DNA of 64,000 nucleotides from Polynucleobacter sp. AP-Latsch-80-C2 (GTDB taxonomy: Bacteria > Pseudomonadota > Gammaproteobacteria > Burkholderiales > Burkholderiaceae): the NCBI RefSeq assembly GCF_018882185.1, contig NZ_JACVOY010000007.1:1-64000 (forward strand). The letters run 5' to 3'. Of this stretch, positions 36,952-44,773 are shown piece after piece (the first letter of the stretch is position 1; every line of letters starts with the position of its first letter). The notes beneath the pieces were generated by a model that was not told the origin of the DNA, did not search any database, and was given only the letters and a program-made list of their open reading frames with translations. The translations under genes and the position numbers were made by a program.

Positions 36952-38760
36952 TCAGCCTTCGACCTTGAACTTGTTCACCATGCTTTGCAACTCAGAAGCC
37001 ATCCTGGAAAGATCCTGAGCGGCTTGCTGGCAGTTATTAGCGCCTTCTGTCGTGTTTCTCGATACCATTGAAACGGAATCAATATTTCGGGCAATTTCTG
37101 TACTGCCTGTAGCGGCCTCTGCAACTGTGCGGCCAATTTCGTTGGCAGTAGCAGCCTGCTCTTCAACAGCACTCGCAATAATTCCGGAAATATCGTTAAT
37201 CTTATTAATAATTCCAGAGATTGCGGCGATCGAATCAATCGCACCCTGCACATCCCGCTGGATATTGGCGATATTGCCGCCGATTTCCTCAGTAGCGCGA
37301 GAAGTTTGTCCAGCCAATTCTTTTACTTCGTTGGCTACAACTGCAAATCCCTTACCTAATTCGCCAGCACGCGCCGCTTCAATCGTCGCGTTCAAGGCCA
37401 ACAAGTTTGTTTGCTCAGCAATGGATGAAATAACTTTCAGTACGCTACCAATTTCTTGGCTACTAATACCAAGCTTAGTCATGGTATCGCCAGTGAGTCT
37501 AGCTTCGTTGACGGCCTGGGTTGCAACAGCAGAGGCTTCAATAGCGTTAGAAGAAATCTCACGAATACTGACGCTCAACTCTTCGACCCCAGTAGCAACC
37601 GTTTGCATATTGCTGCTGACTTGAGTGGCTGCAGAGGAAGCAGAACCAGCTTGTGCATTTGTCTCTTCAGCGTTAGAACTCATTTGCGTACTGACAGCAG
37701 ATAACTCTTCAGATGCAGCGGATAAGCTAGTCGCATTTTTAGAGATGGCTCTAAATGCATTACGTGATGTTTCAATCAACTGGTTTACTTGCTTAGAAAT
37801 ATCTAAGAAGAAACCTTCTTTACCTTCAACTTTTACAGCAGCAGTAAAGTCACCACCAGCTGCAGCAGCAATAATGCCGCCAATCTCTTTGGTGGTTTCG
37901 CCAGCAATGCGGTTATTTTCACGCTCTGCTTCTGCCAACTTAGCAGCATGTTGCAGGCTCACCTGCAACTCAGCCACGGCTTTAGCCATTTGACCGATTT
38001 CATTGGTGTAGTCGGTGTTATGCACCTTGGTATCGAGGCGCTCAGCAGCCAAGTCAGCCAAGGCATTCTTCAGATTCGTAATTGGATCATTAATCGATTT
38101 ATTAACCAAGGTAACAATGATCAGAGATAGGATGAGAGCTGCAAGCAGTAAAACACCAATCAACCATTTCATATGATCGGCAGCAGCATTAGCTGCTTCC
38201 ATATTCTTGGCAGCGCCCTCGATCTTCACTGCAGAAATCTCTTTAATCTCACCCATCACCTTAGCGAGGCCGTCTTGATACTCCTTGGAGCTAATAATTT
38301 TGTAAGCTGCTGCTGCGCCACCTTTGTTATCTAGTGCAGCAATAATGCTGTCGACTTGCACATAGAAATCATTAATTGTTGCGCCTACTGCATCGATCTT
38401 TGCTCTTAATTCAGGGCGAATGATTGTGCCTTTAGTCTTTTCATAATTTACTAAGAGCTCAGCCTTAACCTTAGTAACCGCCTCTTTACCCTTTTGAACA
38501 CCAGCTTCATCACCAAAGTTGCTTGCAAGAGTCATGCGGTTGACTGTTCTGCCAATCACATTGATATCGCGATTCAAAGACCTTAGTAATGAAATCCCAA
38601 TCAAATCTTTGTCATATATCTTCTGGGCATTCTCTTGCAGGAGATTGAGGCCATAAAAAGCCGTCGCCGAGATAATTACCGCAAATGTCACTACCGATGT
38701 AAATCCGATCACTAATTTAGTGCGTAGATTTAATTTAGCGAAAGAATTCGTTAAGCTCAT
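36952..38760 (-). CDS. methyl-accepting chemotaxis protein
   Basis: From the ATG at 38760 (602 residues) the protein has a membrane helix at about 15-40, a periplasmic four-helix-bundle-like sensor of about 150 residues, a second helix (MKWLIGVLLLAALILSLIIV), a HAMP domain and a long cytoplasmic coiled coil. The tip carries EQTNLLALNATIEAARAGE. No CheR-binding pentapeptide ends it. It is the only receptor in the locus and leads the che operon, 42 bp before cheA. The ligand is unknown. Confidence 0.92.
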   Translation of the reverse strand: MSLTNSFAKLNLRTKLVIGFTSVVTFAVIISATAFYGLNLLQENAQKIYDKDLIGISLLRSLNRDINVIGRTVNRMTLASNFGDEAGVQKGKEAVTKVKAELLVNYEKTKGTIIRPELRAKIDAVGATINDFYVQVDSIIAALDNKGGAAAAYKIISSKEYQDGLAKVMGEIKEISAVKIEGAAKNMEAANAAADHMKWLIGVLLLAALILSLIIVTLVNKSINDPITNLKNALADLAAERLDTKVHNTDYTNEIGQMAKAVAELQVSLQHAAKLAEAERENNRIAGETTKEIGGIIAAAAGGDFTAAVKVEGKEGFFLDISKQVNQLIETSRNAFRAISKNATSLSAASEELSAVSTQMSSNAEETNAQAGSASSAATQVSSNMQTVATGVEELSVSIREISSNAIEASAVATQAVNEARLTGDTMTKLGISSQEIGSVLKVISSIAEQTNLLALNATIEAARAGELGKGFAVVANEVKELAGQTSRATEEIGGNIANIQRDVQGAIDSIAAISGIINKINDISGIIASAVEEQAATANEIGRTVAEAATGSTEIARNIDSVSMVSRNTTEGANNCQQAAQDLSRMASELQSMVNKFKVEG

Positions 38761-38929
38761 GTTGTGTCGTCCAATTGGATTTATTTTTAGGCTGGTTTTA
38801 AAGGGGGCAAAAGCCAATACCAGCTTGCCTTAGATACTAACAAATTTTCTCAGGGAATCGCGGTTCTACGCCCAAAAAATGAGCATTCCAGCCCAGCTCA
38901 CTCAAAGCCCTAGTAGCGGGAGGCGGGGC

Positions 38930-38957
38930 AAAAAAATGCCGGGAATATACCCAGCAT
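38930..38957 (-). terminator. intrinsic terminator after the channel gene
   Basis: On the minus strand ATGCTGGG pairs with CCCGGCAT (one G-U pair) and is followed by seven T. It separates the PDE-channel unit from the MCP-che-cyclase unit, so the two are probably separate transcripts. Confidence 0.85.
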
Positions 38958-38997
38958 TTATTTCAGGCAAAGGAGATTATCCCAACAATACTAAGGG

Positions 38998-40452
38998 TTA
39001 ACCCTTATTAAAGAAGAATTTCAGGATTTTCTTGGCTAAAGCCTTAATGTCCTTTTCAACCTCATCAGCATCTATGGTTTTGTTCAATAGTATTTGATTG
39101 GCAGCCTTACGCTTCTCCAGTACTGCTGAGATTTCCTCTATTAACTCGGGGTGAGTCTCAAAGATTGGGGCAATATTGGCCTTGGTAATTTCAAGCAAAG
39201 TGGAATTCACCTTGGCACGGACATTTGCGGATCGCGGTTCACCTGTAAGCAGGGACATTTCGCCCACGCAATCTCCAGGCCAAATTGATGCCACCACTAC
39301 CTCCTCCTCATCCTTCGGTATGGTTACCTCCAAGCTACCCTCAATCAAGATGTACATACTGTCTGCGGTATGCCCTTTTTCAATGAGGTGTTGATTAGCG
39401 CGGCAATTCACGATCTGAGCTGCATCCGTTAATTGAATAACCTGCTCCACACTCAATGCTTTAAGAATGCCTAAGCGATACACATCTTTGAGGCGATTCT
39501 TAACTGTATCAATAATTTCAGACGACTTAAAGACCTCTACCGTTGAGTTCATATTAATACCGCCCAGCTTAAAGAAGCGGGCAATCGATAAATTCACAAT
39601 ACCGTTTGAACGAATCGGCGGAATAGTGGGGTTGCACTCATATACCAAGAAGAAGGTGTAAGTGCCATTATTAATCTTGGCTAAAAACGCACGGTACCAA
39701 GGAAAAAAGTTTGGATCATTTTTAATGGTGTATTCAGCGGCCTGACTTAGCAGCTCAATGACCCTATCGGCATCGTTACCAGAGTCTAAGTCGAGCTCCA
39801 AAATACGGCGCGCGCCCATCTCCGTAGTCTGCTTAGAGAGGTTGATGTAATCCATATTAATAAAGCGACGATTAGGCACTCGAACGGTGTACTGTAAGAC
39901 CGTTTTAATGGTCACCATCCGGCGATCCATCTGCACAATCTCATAATACCCACCACCATCACCTCTTACTTGAATCTGATCGCCAATACTAATTAAGCCG
40001 TCAGACTGAATCTGAATACAAGCAACCACGTCAGCAATAGCTTCACGCATGACGTAAACGATGCCGAAACCAATCGCACCCGAAGCGGCCAATATTTGAC
40101 CTGCCGAATGGTCATACATCGCAATGAAGCCAAACAATCCAATAATGCTGTAGCAAATAATTGTGACTGCCTGCACTAAGATGGCAGGGACTGGTGTGCC
40201 ATGTGTGGTTTGATTAAAGCGCGCTACAAAGTGCCTAATTCCCATATCCACAGATACGGCAAATAAAACAAACTGCCCAACCGCCAGAATGTCCTCAAGG
40301 CGGACAGCATGCTTATCAGCTAAGTCTGTGATGTTCCATGCCCAAAATGATCCGAAGCGACTTTCAAGCCAAAAAGCAAAAGCGATATTCGAAATAGCCA
40401 AAAGCCAAAAGAGCGGTTTTGGTAAAGTAAAAATATTGTGATTAATCTTCAT
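38998..40452 (-). CDS. MscS-type channel with cyclic-nucleotide-binding domain
   Basis: This 484-residue protein has three membrane helices, the pore-lining one around 115-148 (AGQILAASGAIGFGIVYV), an MscS-like beta and cytoplasmic region to about 305, and a C-terminal cyclic-nucleotide-binding domain (about 325-445). The phosphate-binding cassette is intact: G397, E398, R407, S408, A409. This is the layout of the bacterial cyclic-nucleotide-gated (bCNG) MscS family. cAMP from the nearby cyclase is the expected ligand. Its start overlaps the phosphodiesterase stop by 4 bp. Confidence 0.9.
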   Translation of the reverse strand: MKINHNIFTLPKPLFWLLAISNIAFAFWLESRFGSFWAWNITDLADKHAVRLEDILAVGQFVLFAVSVDMGIRHFVARFNQTTHGTPVPAILVQAVTIICYSIIGLFGFIAMYDHSAGQILAASGAIGFGIVYVMREAIADVVACIQIQSDGLISIGDQIQVRGDGGGYYEIVQMDRRMVTIKTVLQYTVRVPNRRFINMDYINLSKQTTEMGARRILELDLDSGNDADRVIELLSQAAEYTIKNDPNFFPWYRAFLAKINNGTYTFFLVYECNPTIPPIRSNGIVNLSIARFFKLGGINMNSTVEVFKSSEIIDTVKNRLKDVYRLGILKALSVEQVIQLTDAAQIVNCRANQHLIEKGHTADSMYILIEGSLEVTIPKDEEEVVVASIWPGDCVGEMSLLTGEPRSANVRAKVNSTLLEITKANIAPIFETHPELIEEISAVLEKRKAANQILLNKTIDADEVEKDIKALAKKILKFFFNKG

Positions 40453-41327
40453 GACAGTTGAATGCGAATTTGTGTAAGGGAATTATTTAATATTTGTGGG
40501 ATACCAGCGCAAGCAGCTTGAGGACTGACAAACTGCAAACTCGTAAGGAAGCTAAGATACCCCACCTGATTTCGAAGAGCAATGGATTTTTCAGGATATG
40601 GCTTAGCCCATTCGTCGCTGAGGCGCCCAGCGAGAAGTTGACCTCTCAAAGGAAGCACGCTAGAGGCAAGGTCTGCCTCTACCAATAGCATTGCCAGACA
40701 ATCAACATGTTCAGGGGATTTATTGTCCAGGCGTTCTAAAAGAGCCTTGTATTGACCATGATCAGTAGCCAAAATCCAGGGGCTAATGGATTCCAGAGTT
40801 TCCTGGCTTAATATCGAATCTTTGCTAGACCCCATCAAGAGCGCCTTTAATAAATCCAGGCTTTGCTGCTCTAACTCATAGGGAGAGCCATTGATTAAAC
40901 CTGGATGCCCCAAATCATGGGCAGATGCGGCTAGCAGGAGTTGCCACTTCTCAGTCGAAGTAGTTGTCCATGCCTGACTAAATTGCTGACTCTCTTGAGC
41001 AGCTTCGCGCACCAGCAAGCAAGAGAGCATCAAACAAACATCCATCATATGTCTCTTGGAATGGAATGCAGGCTCAGTATTAACTGCGGCCAAACGATCA
41101 ATTTCTGACCCCACAGCCACAATCATTGCCTTATAGGGATTTGGCTCAATGTACCAGGATTGCCAAATATTGGTGTTGACTAATGCATTAAGAAAATCTT
41201 GCATGCATTGCACTTCTTTTTCAATCCCCGCAAGCAACTCTTCCAGAAGCTGAGCATTGAGAGCAGTTCTCTCTACATCCAAAAATGAATTTAGATACGC
41301 TCGCAAATCAAATTGGAAGTCATTCAT
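40449..41327 (-). CDS. class I-type (PDEase_I, HD) cyclic-nucleotide phosphodiesterase
   Basis: The 292-residue protein carries the pattern of eukaryote-type 3',5'-cyclic nucleotide phosphodiesterases: H89 and H93 (FHSKRHMMDV), the HD pair H137-D138 with H141 and N146 in HDLGHPGLIN, D219 in EADLASS, and the purine-clamping glutamine Q254 in NQVGYLSF. Spacing H-x3-H, H+4 and H+9 matches the PDE4 fold. It should hydrolyse cAMP and close the channel encoded by the overlapping next gene. Class I enzymes are uncommon in bacteria. Start at 41327 lacks a strong ribosome binding site. Confidence 0.82.
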   Translation of the reverse strand: MNDFQFDLRAYLNSFLDVERTALNAQLLEELLAGIEKEVQCMQDFLNALVNTNIWQSWYIEPNPYKAMIVAVGSEIDRLAAVNTEPAFHSKRHMMDVCLMLSCLLVREAAQESQQFSQAWTTTSTEKWQLLLAASAHDLGHPGLINGSPYELEQQSLDLLKALLMGSSKDSILSQETLESISPWILATDHGQYKALLERLDNKSPEHVDCLAMLLVEADLASSVLPLRGQLLAGRLSDEWAKPYPEKSIALRNQVGYLSFLTSLQFVSPQAACAGIPQILNNSLTQIRIQLS

Positions 41328-41352
41328 TTGCTAGATAGCTTGATTAGTCGCA

Positions 41353-41391
41353 TGTATAGAGTTTATACAATGAGAGATGACAGTCTAGCAA
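41353..41391 (-). promoter_or_regulatory. promoter and dyad upstream of the phosphodiesterase gene
   Basis: On the minus strand TTGCTA (41386-41391) is 18 bp from TATAAA (41362-41367). A dyad TGTATA-N5-TATACA (41353-41369) overlaps the -10, a plausible repressor site. No recognisable CRP box is present. Confidence 0.45.
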
Positions 41392-41452
41392 TGGACAAAC
41401 CCACCAAAAAAATTGGAGCTATCAGCGAGGGTTATATTGAATCGTGAAGAGC

Positions 41453-41761
41453 TTAACTCTTTGGATTCATACGGTAAAACACCAGCAAATCATTTCTACC
41501 AACAGGGGCAGCAAGATTGCCTTCTATATCGGCTAAGAAATTGGCAAAGTCTTGTGTATCTTCAAGTGAGGCGGCCTGCTCAGCATTTTCCCAAATACCA
41601 AATCCCTCAATCACATTCTGCGCCTGATTACCAACGATGATGACATCATGTAAATCTGGATGACTTGCTAAAACTTCCTCAGCAAACTGGTGATAACGAT
41701 CGCAGACTTTCTGAAATGAGCCAGGTTTAGTTTGTAAGGAGAGGTGAGCAACATGTGACAT
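41453..41761 (-). CDS. ABM-like dimeric alpha/beta-barrel protein
   Basis: A 102-residue protein with the size and pattern of antibiotic-biosynthesis-monooxygenase-like barrels (VAHLSLQTKPGSFQKVCDRY, then IEGFGIWENAEQA and NDLLVFYRM). Such proteins act as cofactor-free oxygenases or haem/quinone binders; which applies here is unknown. It is the last gene of a minus-strand set starting with FAH, Bug and VOC, 36 bp after the VOC gene. Confidence 0.6.
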   Translation of the reverse strand: MSHVAHLSLQTKPGSFQKVCDRYHQFAEEVLASHPDLHDVIIVGNQAQNVIEGFGIWENAEQAASLEDTQDFANFLADIEGNLAAPVGRNDLLVFYRMNPKS

Positions 41762-41797
41762 AGAGATTCCTAGGGGTTAAGGTAACGATTCAATATA

Positions 41798-42340
41798 TTA
41801 GCGCTTGTATCCAGACTTAGTGCCAAAGATTTTTTCCCTTTGGGACCAGTCGTGAGTTTCATTCCATAACTCAAGCACTTTAGGAGCTTCAGCCTCGAAG
41901 ATGGGGTACATCGAGGCATCACAAGTATCCGCCGTTAACTCCAAGCGATGGCCCGATGGATCAAAGAAGTAGATGGAGCTAATGAAATCATCATGATTGG
42001 TTGGACCTAATACCTCTACTCCCTTATCCATCAATTCTTGCTTAGCTTTCAGCAAGACCTCCATACTTTCCACCTTAAATGCGAAATGCTGAATCCAATC
42101 TGGCGACTCCAGATCCTTCATGTTGCCAGGATCTTTAGGGCATTCAAAAAAAGCAATGCAACTACCATCTTCTAATTGGAAAAAGATGTGGATATGGGGG
42201 CTATATGCACCCGTCGATGGGACATGGTCTTCGCCCATTGCATGAGAAAACTTCAAACCTAGTATGTCGGTATAAAACTGGACTGTATCTTTTGCATCTA
42301 AGCATCGATATGCTGCGTGGTGAAGTCGTTTACAGAGCAT
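41798..42340 (-). CDS. VOC-superfamily metalloenzyme
   Basis: This 180-residue protein has the glyoxalase/bleomycin-resistance/extradiol-dioxygenase fold. The likely metal triad is in KRLHHAAYR, DWIQHFAFKV and GHRLELT. It lies 12 bp after a Bug gene and upstream of the ABM-like gene, in an operon headed by an FAH enzyme. An extradiol ring-cleavage or lactoylglutathione-type reaction is possible, and ring cleavage fits FAH as a later step, but this is inference. Confidence 0.82.
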   Translation of the reverse strand: MLCKRLHHAAYRCLDAKDTVQFYTDILGLKFSHAMGEDHVPSTGAYSPHIHIFFQLEDGSCIAFFECPKDPGNMKDLESPDWIQHFAFKVESMEVLLKAKQELMDKGVEVLGPTNHDDFISSIYFFDPSGHRLELTADTCDASMYPIFEAEAPKVLELWNETHDWSQREKIFGTKSGYKR

Positions 42341-42352
42341 GCGGCCCCCAAT

Positions 42353-43321
42353 TCACTGTTGTGGAATATTAGCGGAGACAAGTACTTTTCTCCACTTGGC
42401 AATTTGGCCACTAACGTACTGCTTCATTTGTGCACCTGAGCTTGAGGGGGTTACTAAGCCGCCCGTATTCTCTAACTTAGAAATTACTTCAGGATCAGCA
42501 AGTACCTTCAGGAGTGCAGTATGAAGACGCTTTTGAATTTCAGGACTCGTTCCCTTGGGGGCAGCAAGCCCAGTCCAGGAGGTCACCTCATATCCAGGAA
42601 TCGTATCCGCTACAGGCGGCACACCTGGTAATAGTTTGTAAGGCTTTAATGAAGTCACACCCAGGGCTCTTAATTTGCCAGCTTCCATTTGGGCTTTAGT
42701 GACGGTGATCGAATCAAACATCACATCTACCCTACCCCCAAGAATATCTTGCAAGGGACCTGCACCACCCTTGTAGGGAATGTGAGTCATCCGAACCCCT
42801 GCCATCGAAGCAAATAATTCTCCCGAGAGATGTTGTGTGGAGCCTATACCAACCGAGGTATAAGAAATCGTATCTGGGGCAGCTTTGGCGGCAGCAATAA
42901 CATCGGCAAGCGTTTTAAATTTACTTTCTGCAGATACTGAAACGGCAAAGGGAAACTGCGTTACTAAAGAAATCCACTCAAAATCATCGACCGGATTAAA
43001 GGTAAGCTTGCTATACACCGCCGCAGATACTGCATGACCACCCGTTAAGAGTATTAAGGTATAGCCATCAGGCAGCGACTTTGCAACTGCAGCACTGGCA
43101 ATATTGCCACCCGCCCCCGTTTTTGCCTCAACAATAATTTGCTGACCTAATTCTTTTGCAAGGCCTGGAGCAATAATTCTGGCGATAGTATCTGAATTGC
43201 CTCCTGTACCAAAACCCTGAATCAAAGTAATGGGCTTATCAGGATAGGTACCTTGCGCAAGAACAGAACCAAGCAGCAATCCTAGAGAAATCAAGAGCGA
43301 GCAGATGAGTTTTGTCATCAT
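42353..43321 (-). CDS. Bug-family periplasmic solute-binding protein
   Basis: A 322-residue exported protein, signal ending near VLAQ. The first ligand loop is LIQGFGTGGNSD, unlike the PFPPGG type, while PDGYTL and PYKGGAGPLQD are standard. Its start overlaps the FAH stop by 4 bp (ATGA), so binding protein and enzyme are made together, and the ligand is probably the FAH substrate or a precursor. Confidence 0.91.
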   Translation of the reverse strand: MMTKLICSLLISLGLLLGSVLAQGTYPDKPITLIQGFGTGGNSDTIARIIAPGLAKELGQQIIVEAKTGAGGNIASAAVAKSLPDGYTLILLTGGHAVSAAVYSKLTFNPVDDFEWISLVTQFPFAVSVSAESKFKTLADVIAAAKAAPDTISYTSVGIGSTQHLSGELFASMAGVRMTHIPYKGGAGPLQDILGGRVDVMFDSITVTKAQMEAGKLRALGVTSLKPYKLLPGVPPVADTIPGYEVTSWTGLAAPKGTSPEIQKRLHTALLKVLADPEVISKLENTGGLVTPSSSGAQMKQYVSGQIAKWRKVLVSANIPQQ

Positions 43322-44298
43322 GGTGTTTTAATTTTCTGTCGAATAGCACCAAAGATTGAATTACCCTGAGAATCTAATGCATCTATATAGACCTCATCCC
43401 CATTCCTCAAGAATGGTGTACTGGAACTTCCATGCACCATTTGCTCATGGATGCGAGCTTCAGCAACACAGCCAAAACCACTCTGCTCATCCTGGTTAGT
43501 AACCGACCCAGCGCCAATAATGGTCCCAGCACTCAAAGACCTCGTACGGCAAGCATGCCCTATTAAATCGAGGTAAGTGAAGAACATATCTTTACCAGTA
43601 TTAGGCTGACCCATACGCTTGCCATTGATTTCCGATATTAAATCTAGATGAATTTTTTCACCATCCCACATCTCGGCCAACTCATCTAATGTCACAGCTA
43701 CTGGTGAAAAAGAGCTTGTGGGTTTAGCCTGCATAAATCCAAATCCTTTAGGCAACTCCGTTTTGGTTAAAGCCCGTAGGGTGTAATCATTCAGCAGCAT
43801 GACTAACTTAATATGCTTACCAGCCTCTGACTTAGACACGCCCATTGGTACGTCGTCCACCACAATCGCTACCTCAGCTTCATAGTCGGGCTCTAAGGTA
43901 GCATCCGGAAATACCATGACTTCGGTTGGTCCGCAAAAACGATCTGAAAGGCCTTGATACATGAGCGGTTCAGTTTTGTAATTTGGCGGCATTTCAGCGC
44001 CTCTTGCTTTGCGCGCTTTCTCCATGTGATGTAAGTACACAGAGCCATCCAGAAATTGATAACTTCTTGGAAAAGGACTTTCCAATTTAGCAATATCTAA
44101 TTTAAATGCACCATCTATTTGATTGGCATTCAATTGCTCATACACTTGGCTTAATTGACTCTCTGAAGTAGCCCAACTTTCAATGGCTTTTTGCATGGTT
44201 GTAGCAATCTGTGGCACCAGTATTGCGCGCTCTAAATCTTTTGAAACCACGACCAATGCTCCATCGCGATCGCCAGTTCTTAGACTAGCTAATTTCAT
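43318..44298 (-). CDS. fumarylacetoacetate-hydrolase-family protein
   Basis: This 326-residue cytoplasmic enzyme resembles the longer fumarylacetoacetase-like branch: N-terminal MKLASLRTGDRDG, LDGSVYLHHMEKAR, metal-binding PDYEAEVAIVVDD and a late IIGAGSVTNQDE. It lacks the N-terminal SH3-like domain of true fumarylacetoacetase. It heads a four-gene unit with Bug, VOC and ABM-like genes. Its start region, GGAGACAACATG, is identical to that of two other genes in the window. Confidence 0.85.
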   Translation of the reverse strand: MKLASLRTGDRDGALVVVSKDLERAILVPQIATTMQKAIESWATSESQLSQVYEQLNANQIDGAFKLDIAKLESPFPRSYQFLDGSVYLHHMEKARKARGAEMPPNYKTEPLMYQGLSDRFCGPTEVMVFPDATLEPDYEAEVAIVVDDVPMGVSKSEAGKHIKLVMLLNDYTLRALTKTELPKGFGFMQAKPTSSFSPVAVTLDELAEMWDGEKIHLDLISEINGKRMGQPNTGKDMFFTYLDLIGHACRTRSLSAGTIIGAGSVTNQDEQSGFGCVAEARIHEQMVHGSSSTPFLRNGDEVYIDALDSQGNSIFGAIRQKIKTP

Positions 44299-44348
44299 GT
44301 TGTCTCCTGAATAATTTTTATTATTTTTTAATCTTGACAGCTATCGCT

Positions 44349-44699
44349 TTACTCATTTTTCGGCGGCGGCTGCCAAGGCCAGCGACCATCGATCTCTAAA
44401 GTAAGAGACCAGCTCAGAAAGCATCGAATCAGCACAATAGCGCCCAATACGCCAACACTCATTAAGGTTGGACTAATCGCAACGGTTCGAATGACGTCGC
44501 CCGCTACTAAAACCTCCAACCCCAATATGAGTGAGCGGACTATTTGAATGCGAAACGCCTTATAAGCCTCGCTAGAGTTTTGCGTATAGAGATCTTTGGC
44601 GAAAAGAAATAATCCCCAAAGCATGCCCAGCGACACCACTGCTACGCCAAGGGCATCCATGACATTACTTACTGCCCGAATAATTTCAATTTGATCCAT
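44349..44699 (-). CDS. DUF1622 membrane protein
   Basis: The 116-residue product has three membrane helices (about 12-32, 54-70 and 77-96) and the DUF1622 core with RIQIVRSLILGLEVLVAGDVIRT. Function is unknown. The proline-rich cytoplasmic or periplasmic tail (WPWQPPPKNE) is unremarkable. It lies between the FAH operon and the carboxylesterase with no clear link to either. Confidence 0.82.
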   Translation of the reverse strand: MDQIEIIRAVSNVMDALGVAVVSLGMLWGLFLFAKDLYTQNSSEAYKAFRIQIVRSLILGLEVLVAGDVIRTVAISPTLMSVGVLGAIVLIRCFLSWSLTLEIDGRWPWQPPPKNE

Positions 44700-44773
44700 G
44701 ATTTCTATTTAGTTTTAGCTTGTTCAATTTTTACACCATCATAGTAATAGCTTTAGGCATAAATGACTATTAC

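Noticed and set aside
37052..37993. Long plus-strand frames inside the MCP gene
   Set aside because: These are antisense shadows of the Ala/Ser/Glu-rich MCP codons. They have no ribosome binding sites, and the minus-strand MCP product is unambiguous.
38761..38929. Sigma-28 flagellar promoter before the MCP gene
   Set aside because: TAAA occurs, but no GCCGATAA-like -10 lies at the right distance. Nothing links this locus to flagellar regulation.
30996..41327. Horizontal transfer of the signalling locus
   Set aside because: I see no integrase, tRNA, direct repeats or base-composition break at its borders, so I do not claim recent acquisition.
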